NCBI GenBank assembly: GCA_964514665.1
Contig: CAZESH010000313.1
Span: forward strand, 1-5,023
Direction: 5' to 3'
DNA from: CAZESH01 sp964514665
Lineage (GTDB): Bacteria; Bacillota; Bacilli; Paenibacillales; KCTC-25726
Length of the DNA: 5,023 nucleotides
Shown here: positions 1-5,023 of the stretch, one piece after another
Layout: the number at the start of each line of letters is the position of its first letter
Numbering within the stretch: the first letter of the stretch is position 1
Program-made: the position numbers and the translations under genes
The notes under the pieces: generated by a model
Databases searched by the model: none
Seen by the model: only the letters and a program-made list of their open reading frames with translations
Told to the model about the DNA's origin: nothing

Positions 1-29
1 ACCATAACCTGTAAAAAACCGTAAAGGAT

Positions 30-36
30 AAGGAGG
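30..36 (+). promoter_or_regulatory. Ribosome binding site of the glutaredoxin-reductase fusion gene
   Basis: AAGGAGG is a near-perfect Shine-Dalgarno sequence. Three in-frame ATGs follow at 39, 42 and 48, with spacers of 2, 5 and 11 bases. The ATG at 39 is too close to be used well. The ATGs at 42 and 48 are both possible, and 42 is chosen here for the CDS. The 29 bases upstream show no convincing promoter, so the transcription start is probably outside the window. Confidence 0.8.
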
Positions 37-41
37 CAATG

Positions 42-1313
42 ATGCAGATGAGTGTAATTTTATATTCGAGTTCGGGTTGTCCGCATTGTCATAAGGTGAA
101 AGAGCAGCTTGCAGAATGGGGGGTCCCCTTCGAGGAACGGAATGTTTCTGAAAATGAAGCCTATTTTCAGGAGCTGCAGAGCAAACGGATTTTCGGTACT
201 CCGGCAACTTTTATCAATGGCAAGATCATTCTTGGTTTTCAACCGGAAAAAATGATGAAGCAGTTGGGGATCGAGGAACGGGAAGCGGTTGTAGAAAAAA
301 GCGGCGCTGCGGAACGTGAGAAGGCTGACGACATAGGCGAGTTGTTTCAGCGGGTTACTGACAGCATCTTGAACGAAGACTATGACTTGGTCGTCATTGG
401 CGGCGGACCGGCCGGTGCATCCGCGGCGATCTATGCCGCACGCAGCAAGATGAAAACACTCGTCATCGATAAAGCGCCTGCTGCCGGCACGTTGGCCATT
501 ACCCATAAAATCGCCAATTATCCGGGAGTGAGACAAGCATTGACAGGCATGGAATTGCTTACGGAAATGCAGCTTCAAGCCAAGGATTTCGGCGCGGCCT
601 ATGTGAGAACCCATGTTTTGTCGGTTGACTTTTCCGATTCCCGAATCAAGAAGCTCACCGTTCCGGAGGGCACGATTCGCGCCAAAAGCGTCTTCATAGC
701 TGTCGGAGCGAAAGCCGCTTCCGCTAAAATTACGGGTGAAGAAGCATTCACCGGCCGCGGTGTAAGCTACTGCTCCACCTGCGATGCCGCATTTTTCGAG
801 AATAAAACGGTAGTGGTCGCGGGAGACAACGAGGAGGCGCTGCATGAAGTGCAGGCTTTGGCGAAGTTTTGCAAGCAGGTGCGGTTTTTGATTCCCGGGG
901 GACAGCTTAAAGGTGATGCCGATTTGGCGGATATTGAGAACCTTGACAATATTACAGTTTATAAGAAATATCGACTGAAGGAAATCAAGGGGAAGTATTC
1001 CGTAGAGTCCGTCGTTGTGCTTGATGATCAGCGCAGCGAACAGATTTGGGAGATCGACGGTGTTTTTCTCTATCTGAGCGGAATGAAGCCGGGTACGGAT
1101 TTCTTGAAGAACGCCGTAGAACGCGATGAAGAAGGCTACGTGAAAGTAGATGAGCAGTTGAGAACGAGTGTGGAAGGTGTTTTCGCCGGCGGCGATGCGC
1201 GCAGGACCATGGTAAAGCAGGCCGTGATTGCAGCCGCTGACGGCTGTATTGCCGCACTTGGTGCCGACCAGTATGTCAATGAACGCGCCAAACTGCGGCC
1301 GCAGTATAGTTAA
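42..1313 (+). CDS. Glutaredoxin-like domain fused to thioredoxin-reductase-like FAD disulfide oxidoreductase
   Basis: This is a two-domain thiol-redox flavoprotein of 423 residues, expected in the cytoplasm. Residues ~1-80 form a glutaredoxin/NrdH-like fold with a CPHC redox site (13-16) and the cis-proline motif GTPATFING (from 52). A charged linker (~80-112) joins it to a thioredoxin-reductase-like half. That half shows the FAD motif GGGPAG (120-125), the redox pair CSTC (244-247, nt 771-782) and the C-terminal FAD motif GVFAGGD (379-385). Family knowledge predicts electron flow from FAD to CSTC and on to CPHC, with the N-terminal domain acting as built-in electron carrier, similar in domain order to AhpF. 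The second dinucleotide site is abnormal: the usual GGGDSA reads VAGDNE (259-264), and the HRRxxxR motif is absent, replaced by VRFLIPGG (280-287). NADPH may therefore not be the donor. The start could also be the ATG at 48. The gene lies 22 bases upstream of a dps-like gene and is probably co-transcribed with it. The fold assignment is firm; the substrate and donor are unknown. Confidence 0.93.
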   Translation: MQMSVILYSSSGCPHCHKVKEQLAEWGVPFEERNVSENEAYFQELQSKRIFGTPATFINGKIILGFQPEKMMKQLGIEEREAVVEKSGAAEREKADDIGELFQRVTDSILNEDYDLVVIGGGPAGASAAIYAARSKMKTLVIDKAPAAGTLAITHKIANYPGVRQALTGMELLTEMQLQAKDFGAAYVRTHVLSVDFSDSRIKKLTVPEGTIRAKSVFIAVGAKAASAKITGEEAFTGRGVSYCSTCDAAFFENKTVVVAGDNEEALHEVQALAKFCKQVRFLIPGGQLKGDADLADIENLDNITVYKKYRLKEIKGKYSVESVVVLDDQRSEQIWEIDGVFLYLSGMKPGTDFLKNAVERDEEGYVKVDEQLRTSVEGVFAGGDARRTMVKQAVIAAADGCIAALGADQYVNERAKLRPQYS

Positions 1314-1320
1314 AATTACT

Positions 1321-1326
1321 GAGAGG
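1321..1326 (+). promoter_or_regulatory. Probable ribosome binding site of dps-like gene
   Basis: GAGAGG lies 9 bases before the ATG at 1336, a normal spacing. A second G-rich stretch, GGTGG at 1330-1334, sits too close to that ATG and only 4 bases from the alternative ATG at 1339. The first arrangement supports the start at 1336. Confidence 0.5.
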
Positions 1327-1335
1327 GATGGTGGC

Positions 1336-1773
1336 ATGATGCATACTGTTGTTGACTTTCTGAATGAGCAAGTGGCGAATTGGCAAGTGATGGCCGTTAA
1401 ATTGCAGAATTACCATTGGTTGGTGAAAGGCGAGCAATTTTTTATTCTTCACGATAAATTCGAAGAATTGTACAAAGAAGCAGCCGGAAATACGGACGAA
1501 CTGGCGGAGCGGGTTTTGGCCTTGGAGGGCATTCCGGTCGCAACCATGAAGGACTATTTACAGAAAGCTTCCATTCATGAAGCCGCGGGCAGCGAGACAT
1601 CCCGGGAAATGATCGGCACGCTGGCTGCCGATTACAGCCGGATGGCGGAACAACTGAAAAAAGGCATTTGCATCGCCCAGGATGCCGGAGATGAAACCAC
1701 TGCCGATCTATTCATCGAGAAGATCGGGGAGCTTGAGAAGCATGTATGGATGCTGCAAGCCTATTTGGCTTGA
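1336..1773 (+). CDS. dps: Dps-family ferritin-like DNA-protection / mini-ferritin protein
   Basis: The protein has 145 residues, close to the usual ~150 of bacterial Dps/MrgA proteins. It is expected to form a four-helix bundle that assembles into a dodecameric shell, oxidises Fe(II) with peroxide and stores iron. The inter-subunit ferroxidase ligands are all visible: H27 (in YHW), H39 (in LHD), D54 and E58 (in DELAER). Their spacing of 12, 15 and 4 matches that of Listeria innocua Dps. The N terminus is short and lacks the lysine-rich tail used for DNA binding in E. coli Dps, so iron and peroxide detoxification is more likely than DNA compaction. The C terminus (FIEKIGELEKHVWMLQAYL) is typical of the family. 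ATG codons at 1336 and 1339 are both possible. The reading frame stays open upstream to 1228, but that part overlaps the preceding gene and lacks Dps homology. The gene follows the glutaredoxin-reductase fusion by 22 bases and probably shares its transcript. No PerR or Fur box is visible in the window. Confidence 0.95.
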   Translation: MMHTVVDFLNEQVANWQVMAVKLQNYHWLVKGEQFFILHDKFEELYKEAAGNTDELAERVLALEGIPVATMKDYLQKASIHEAAGSETSREMIGTLAADYSRMAEQLKKGICIAQDAGDETTADLFIEKIGELEKHVWMLQAYLA

Positions 1774-1821
1774 GTGCTGAGTTGAAACAAGCCAAACTGA
1801 TAAATTGATTATGGCCGTTAG

Positions 1822-1855
1822 AAAAGCTTGCTCCAACAAATCGGGGCAAGCTTTT
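1822..1855. terminator. Bidirectional rho-independent terminator between dps and glpD
   Basis: A perfect 10-bp inverted repeat (AAAAGCTTGC at 1822-1831 and GCAAGCTTTT at 1846-1855) extends inward by a T:G pair and two C:G pairs, leaving an 8-base loop at 1835-1842. The right arm ends in a T run on the plus strand. The left arm's A run gives a T run on the minus strand. It lies 48 bases after the dps-like stop and 36 bases after the glpD stop, so it can end transcription of both convergent units. Confidence 0.9.
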
Positions 1856-1891
1856 TGTGCGTATGCTTACTCGTAGATTTTCCGTCGGGGG

Positions 1892-3562
1892 CTAATCACA
1901 GGCGGCCGGAACCACGGCATCGTGAATTTCGGTTTCCAGTTCGATCGTGTACATTTGCATTTCCTCTTCCGTCCAGCCAAGTATTTCCGCCATCGTCGAG
2001 ACAACGGGATCTTTCCAGGCCTTGACCCAATCCAGATTGAAGAACAGCGTCCCGGTGCGGCGAACGAAAAAGTCGACCGGCTTGACAGCCATTTCCTGTT
2101 CGATCGAATAGATCAGCATCAACCACACATTGGGCGGAAGCCCGCTATCCGTGCCCGTTTTTTCATAGTGGGGGAGCATGTCTAATACCGCATTGACGTT
2201 GGAGCCGTATCTCCGTGTCAAAAGCTCGGCCGTTTCTGCGGAAACCACTGATCCGGAAGCTTTTGACACGGTTTTTTCAATGAGCGCGGAAAGCCCGCCC
2301 GATCCGCCGAAATCGCCTCCCGAAATCGGCAGGCTGCGGGTTGTGCTGGCGGGAAACGGTCCAAAGCCTTCGCGTTCCAACTGGCGGGCTGCGTCGTCCA
2401 CTACTGTTTCCGCCATTTTCCGGTACCCGGTCAGCTTGCCTCCGGCAATGGAAATCAATCCGCTCTGCGAGTGGAAAATCTCGTCTTTGCGGGAAATTTC
2501 GGAAGGATCTTTGCCCGCTTCATGGATCAGCGGGCGAAGTCCGCTCCAGCTTGACTCCACATCCTCGGCCGTCAGCTGTATATCGGGAAACATCGAATGG
2601 ATCGCTGCAAGCAGGTAATCGCGATCCTGCACTGTCATTCTCGGATGCTCGGTTTCCCGTTTATAGTTCGTATCGGTCGTTCCGACATAGGTTTTGCCAT
2701 CCCGCGGAATCGCAAATACCATACGGCCGTCCGGCGTATCGAAATAAACGGCCTGGCGAAGCGGAAATCGCTTGGCATCGAAGACGAGATGAACCCCTTT
2801 GGTCAAATGCAGGGTTTTGCCGCTGCGCGACCCGTCTTTTTCCCGCAGTGCATCTACCCACGGTCCCGCCGCGTTAATGATTTTCTTCGCATGGATGCGC
2901 AACGTTTTTCCGGTTAACTGATCGATTGCGGTTACGCCGACGACTTTGCCTTCTTTATAAATAAATTGTTCGACTTTAGCATAGTTTACGGCAGCGGCTC
3001 CCAGTGAAACCGCCTTTTTCAAAACCTCGATCGTCAGCCGCGCGTCGTCCGTGCGGTATTCCACGTAGTAGCCCGCACCCTGCAAGCCCTGCTTGCGCAG
3101 CATCGGCTCTTTGTGCAGCGTCTGCTCGCGGGTGAGCATCGAACGTCTTTCGCTTTTTTTCACGCCGGCCAGAAAATCATAAATCCGCAGCCCTATGGAT
3201 GTGAAAAAACGGCCAAAGGTTCCGTTCCGATAAATCGGCAGCAGCATCCATTCCGGTGTTGTAACATGTGGACCGTTCTCATAGACGATGGCCCGCTCCT
3301 TGCCGACTTCGGCCACCATCTTGATTTCAAGCTGTTTTAAATAGCGTAGTCCGCCATGCACGAGCTTGGTGGAACGGCTCGAGGTGCCTGCGGCAAAATC
3401 CTGCATTTCCAGCAAAGCGGCCGACATTCCCCTGCTAACCGCATCAAGGGCGATTCCCGCGCCGGTTATGCCTCCCCCGATGATCAGTATATCCAGCTCA
3501 TTTTGTTCCAGCTGCGCCAATATTGTTGCGCGCTGCTTGGACGAGAACGCATTTTTCGCCAT
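1892..3562 (-). CDS. glpD: Aerobic glycerol-3-phosphate dehydrogenase (FAD-dependent)
   Basis: GlpD oxidises sn-glycerol-3-phosphate to dihydroxyacetone phosphate at the inner face of the membrane and passes electrons to the quinone pool (menaquinone in most Bacillota). The protein has 556 residues, about the length of B. subtilis GlpD. Visible landmarks are the N-terminal FAD motif IIGGGITGAGIALDAVSRG (from residue 27), the SSRSTKLVHGGLRYL block (61-75), the SGLRPLI segment (340-346) and the family's second signature GGKLTGYR (374-381). The C-terminal cap domain follows (~400-530). The start is fixed by GGGGAGGG (3572-3579) before the ATG at 3560-3562. An in-frame ATG further upstream at 3658 would run through the leader hairpin and is unlikely. 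The gene lies 132 bases downstream of glpK on the same strand, behind its own promoter and leader terminator. No frameshift or missing motif is seen. Confidence 0.97.
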   Translation of the reverse strand: MAKNAFSSKQRATILAQLEQNELDILIIGGGITGAGIALDAVSRGMSAALLEMQDFAAGTSSRSTKLVHGGLRYLKQLEIKMVAEVGKERAIVYENGPHVTTPEWMLLPIYRNGTFGRFFTSIGLRIYDFLAGVKKSERRSMLTREQTLHKEPMLRKQGLQGAGYYVEYRTDDARLTIEVLKKAVSLGAAAVNYAKVEQFIYKEGKVVGVTAIDQLTGKTLRIHAKKIINAAGPWVDALREKDGSRSGKTLHLTKGVHLVFDAKRFPLRQAVYFDTPDGRMVFAIPRDGKTYVGTTDTNYKRETEHPRMTVQDRDYLLAAIHSMFPDIQLTAEDVESSWSGLRPLIHEAGKDPSEISRKDEIFHSQSGLISIAGGKLTGYRKMAETVVDDAARQLEREGFGPFPASTTRSLPISGGDFGGSGGLSALIEKTVSKASGSVVSAETAELLTRRYGSNVNAVLDMLPHYEKTGTDSGLPPNVWLMLIYSIEQEMAVKPVDFFVRRTGTLFFNLDWVKAWKDPVVSTMAEILGWTEEEMQMYTIELETEIHDAVVPAACD

Positions 3563-3571
3563 CTCTGGTTT

Positions 3572-3579
3572 CCCTCCCC
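3572..3579 (-). promoter_or_regulatory. Ribosome binding site of glpD
   Basis: On the minus strand the sequence reads GGGGAGGG, 9 bases before the ATG at 3562. It lies just after the T-rich tail of the leader terminator, so it is transcribed only when RNA polymerase reads past that hairpin. It decides the glpD start. Confidence 0.85.
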
Positions 3580-3585
3580 ATAAAT

Positions 3586-3639
3586 AAAACAAAACCACAA
3601 CATTCCCGTCCGATTTTACTCGGCAGGGTGTTGTGGTTT
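3586..3639 (-). terminator. glpD leader terminator hairpin, probable GlpP-type antitermination target
   Basis: On the minus strand an 11-bp perfect stem is formed by AAACCACAACA (3639-3629) and TGTTGTGGTTT (3602-3592). Inside it, CCC (3628-3626) pairs with GGG (3607-3605) next to an AA bulge, and CCGA (3623-3620) pairs with TCGG (3613-3610) around a GTAAAA loop. A tail reading TTTTGTTTT follows the stem. It sits between a promoter and the glpD ribosome binding site, so it is a leader terminator. In B. subtilis the glpD leader carries such a terminator, and GlpP with glycerol-3-phosphate allows read-through. The same control here is an inference, because no glpP gene is in the window. Alternatively it could simply end the glpK transcript. 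Confidence 0.85.
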
Positions 3640-3675
3640 CTCCCGGTCTCCAACCCAATCATTAACTTACCTTTG

Positions 3676-3703
3676 ATTATAGCAGGTTTCGCGGTTATTT
3701 GAA
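3676..3703 (-). promoter_or_regulatory. Probable sigma-A promoter of glpD, extended -10
   Basis: On the minus strand there is a perfect TATAAT (3681-3676) preceded directly by TGC (3684-3682), giving an extended -10 element. A weak -35 candidate, TTCAAA (3703-3698, 4 of 6 matches), lies 16 bases upstream and overlaps the last two sense codons of glpK. The predicted transcription start is near 3669, about 30 bases before the leader hairpin. Placement just ahead of a regulated terminator supports it as the glpD promoter. Confidence 0.7.
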
Positions 3704-5023
3704 AGCGAGCGCGGCTTGAACGGCTTTTTTCCAGCCGCCATACAGCCGATTGCGCTCCTCGGGCGTCATGCGGCTTGTGAACTGCCGTTCGACGCCGCTT
3801 TTTTCGGCGATTTCGGCTTTGCTTTTCCAAAATCCTACCGCAAGACCGGCCAAATAAGCCGCACCGAGCGCAGTCGCTTCGTGGATGACCGGACGATCAA
3901 CGGAAACATCGAGCAGATCACTTTGGAATTGCATCAGAAAATCGTTCATTACCGCTCCGCCGTCCACTCGCAGGCTTTTCAGCGTAATGCCGGAATCCTC
4001 CTCCATCGCCGTCAGCACATCCTTCGTCTGATAGGCCAAGGATTCCAGCGTGGCACGGATGAAATGCTCCTTGGTGGTGCCGCGGGTCAGTCCGAAAACC
4101 GCACCCCTCGCTTCACTGTCCCAATAAGGGGTGCCCAACCCGACAAAGGCGGGGACGACGTAAACCCCTTCCGTGGAGCTTACCTTTTCGGCATAGGCTT
4201 CACTTTCCTGCGCTGTTTTGATCATTCTGAGTCCGTCGCGCAGCCATTGAATCGCCGATCCGGCCACAAAGATGCTGCCTTCAAGCGCATATTCCACCTT
4301 TCCCTCGATACCCCAGGCTATGGTGGTCAGCAGTCCGTGCTTTGAGGCGATTGCTTCGCTTCCGGTATTCATCAGCATAAAGCATCCGGTGCCGTAAGTA
4401 TTTTTGGCCATCCCTTTCTCGAAGCAAGCGTGGCCGAATAAAGCGGCATGTTGATCGCCGGCTGCGCCTGCAATCGGCACGGAGCGGCCGAAGAAGTGGT
4501 AGTCCTCGGTCATGCCGTACACTTCTGATGAGGAACGAACTTCCGGCAGCATTGCTTTCGGAATATCCATGATTTCCAGCAAAGTATCGTCCCAGTTCAA
4601 ATCGTGGATGTTGAATATGAGCGTTCTCGAAGCGTTGGTATAATCGGTAACATGGGCTTTGCCGCCGCTGAATTTCCAAATCAGCCAGGAGTCGATCGTG
4701 CCGAACAGCAGCTCGCCCCTCTCCGCCTTAACCCTCGCGCCCTCCACATTGTCGAGGATCCACTTGAGCTTCGTTGCGGAAAAGTAGGGGTCGATCAACA
4801 GACCGGTTTTTTCACGGAACAGCTCCCCATAGCCGGCCGCTTTCAACTGCTCGCAGATCTCCGCCGATTGCCGGGACTGCCATACCACGGCATGGTAAAC
4901 GGGTCTTCCCGTATGTTTATCCCAAACCACCGTGGTTTCCCGTTGGTTGGTAATGCCGATCGCTTCAACCTGATCGGGCGTGACGTCCGCTTCGTAAAAA
5001 ATTTCCGCCATCACGCCAAGCAC
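3695..5023 (-). CDS. glpK: Glycerol kinase, N terminus beyond window edge
   Basis: GlpK transfers phosphate from ATP to glycerol to give sn-glycerol-3-phosphate, trapping glycerol in the cell and feeding GlpD. The window holds the last 442 codons. Compared with B. subtilis GlpK (about 496 residues, from memory), some 50-55 N-terminal residues, including the first ATP-binding segment, lie past 5023. The first visible codon is GTG (valine), not a true start. FGGY-kinase features are clear: the glycerol-binding Arg-Glu in NQRETT (fragment 26-31), DPYFS (78-82), the catalytic Asp in AGDQ (188-191), YGTGCFMLMNTG (210-221) and RVDGGAVMNDFLMQF (352-366). The histidine in DYHFFG (fragment residue 176) matches the position that P-His-HPr phosphorylates in Bacillota GlpK, so PTS control of activity is likely. 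The C terminus (AVQAALAFK) ends as in Bacillus. The gene continues off the right edge, so any glpF or glpP upstream cannot be seen. Confidence 0.97.
   Translation of the reverse strand: MLGVMAEIFYEADVTPDQVEAIGITNQRETTVVWDKHTGRPVYHAVVWQSRQSAEICEQLKAAGYGELFREKTGLLIDPYFSATKLKWILDNVEGARVKAERGELLFGTIDSWLIWKFSGGKAHVTDYTNASRTLIFNIHDLNWDDTLLEIMDIPKAMLPEVRSSSEVYGMTEDYHFFGRSVPIAGAAGDQHAALFGHACFEKGMAKNTYGTGCFMLMNTGSEAIASKHGLLTTIAWGIEGKVEYALEGSIFVAGSAIQWLRDGLRMIKTAQESEAYAEKVSSTEGVYVVPAFVGLGTPYWDSEARGAVFGLTRGTTKEHFIRATLESLAYQTKDVLTAMEEDSGITLKSLRVDGGAVMNDFLMQFQSDLLDVSVDRPVIHEATALGAAYLAGLAVGFWKSKAEIAEKSGVERQFTSRMTPEERNRLYGGWKKAVQAALAFK
3699..3713. promoter_or_regulatory. Weak cre-like site overlapping the glpD -35 region
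   Basis: The plus-strand sequence TTGAAAGCGAGCGCG matches the Bacillus cre consensus WTGNAANCGNWNNCW except at its two 3' W positions. It overlaps the -35 candidate of the glpD promoter, where CcpA binding would block initiation. However, it also encodes the last residues of GlpK (AALAFK), so the match may be chance. Confidence 0.25.

Noticed and set aside
1228..1335. N-terminal extension of the dps-like gene to an ATG at 1228
   Set aside because: It overlaps the 3' end of the preceding gene by 86 bases, shows no Dps homology, and good starts with a ribosome binding site exist at 1336/1339.
60..1337. 425-codon open frame on the minus strand opposite the glutaredoxin-reductase gene
   Set aside because: It lies almost exactly antisense to a gene with clear domain motifs, its translation shows no recognisable fold and is rich in residues typical of antisense frames, and it has no convincing ribosome binding site.
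1774..1821. Possible small gene or promoter after the dps-like stop
   Set aside because: The 48 bases hold no start with a ribosome binding site and no clear promoter elements; they only lead to the terminator.
2178..2917. Several overlapping plus-strand open frames opposite glpD
   Set aside because: They overlap one another in different frames, show no domain pattern and are antisense to the intact glpD.
3563..3658. Upstream glpD start at 3658
   Set aside because: The extra 32 codons would be translated from the leader hairpin itself and have no ribosome binding site; the start at 3562 has a strong one and matches the family length.
3716..4345. 209-codon plus-strand open frame inside glpK
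   Set aside because: It is a shadow of the glpK coding strand with no recognisable domain; GlpK is unmistakable on the opposite strand.

Overview
The window reads as chromosomal DNA from a moderate-GC, Gram-positive bacterium of the Bacillota, probably Bacillales and possibly Paenibacillus-like. The reasons are strong GGAGG-type ribosome binding sites, GlpK and GlpD proteins of the Bacillus type, an HPr-phosphorylatable histidine in GlpK, and a leader terminator in front of glpD as known from Bacillus subtilis. The genus is an inference; no rRNA or other taxonomic marker is present.

Left part, plus strand (about 42-1773): a two-gene unit. The first gene encodes a single-chain fusion of a glutaredoxin/NrdH-like domain (CPHC) to a thioredoxin-reductase-like flavoprotein (CSTC). 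Its flavoprotein half has lost the two sequence motifs that normally bind NADPH. After 22 bases comes a Dps-family ferritin-like protein with a complete ferroxidase ligand set. Together they suggest a thiol-redox and iron/peroxide protection unit, although the electron donor of the fusion protein is unclear. The promoter of this unit lies outside the window.

Middle (1774-1891): a short convergent intergenic region with one strong hairpin, flanked by A and T runs, which should terminate transcription from both sides.

Right part, minus strand (1892-5023): glpK (glycerol kinase, whose first ~50 residues lie beyond the window edge) followed by glpD (aerobic glycerol-3-phosphate dehydrogenase). 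GlpK makes glycerol-3-phosphate, and GlpD oxidises it to dihydroxyacetone phosphate while passing electrons to the quinone pool. The 132-base gap between them is a regulatory leader. It holds an extended -10 promoter overlapping the end of glpK, a long terminator hairpin with a T-rich tail, and then the glpD ribosome binding site. This layout fits GlpP-type antitermination in response to glycerol-3-phosphate. A cre-like sequence overlaps the -35 region.

No mobile element, CRISPR array, tRNA or rRNA is seen. No stretch over 300 bases lacks a gene. The most unusual item is the glutaredoxin/thioredoxin-reductase-like fusion with degenerate pyridine-nucleotide motifs.
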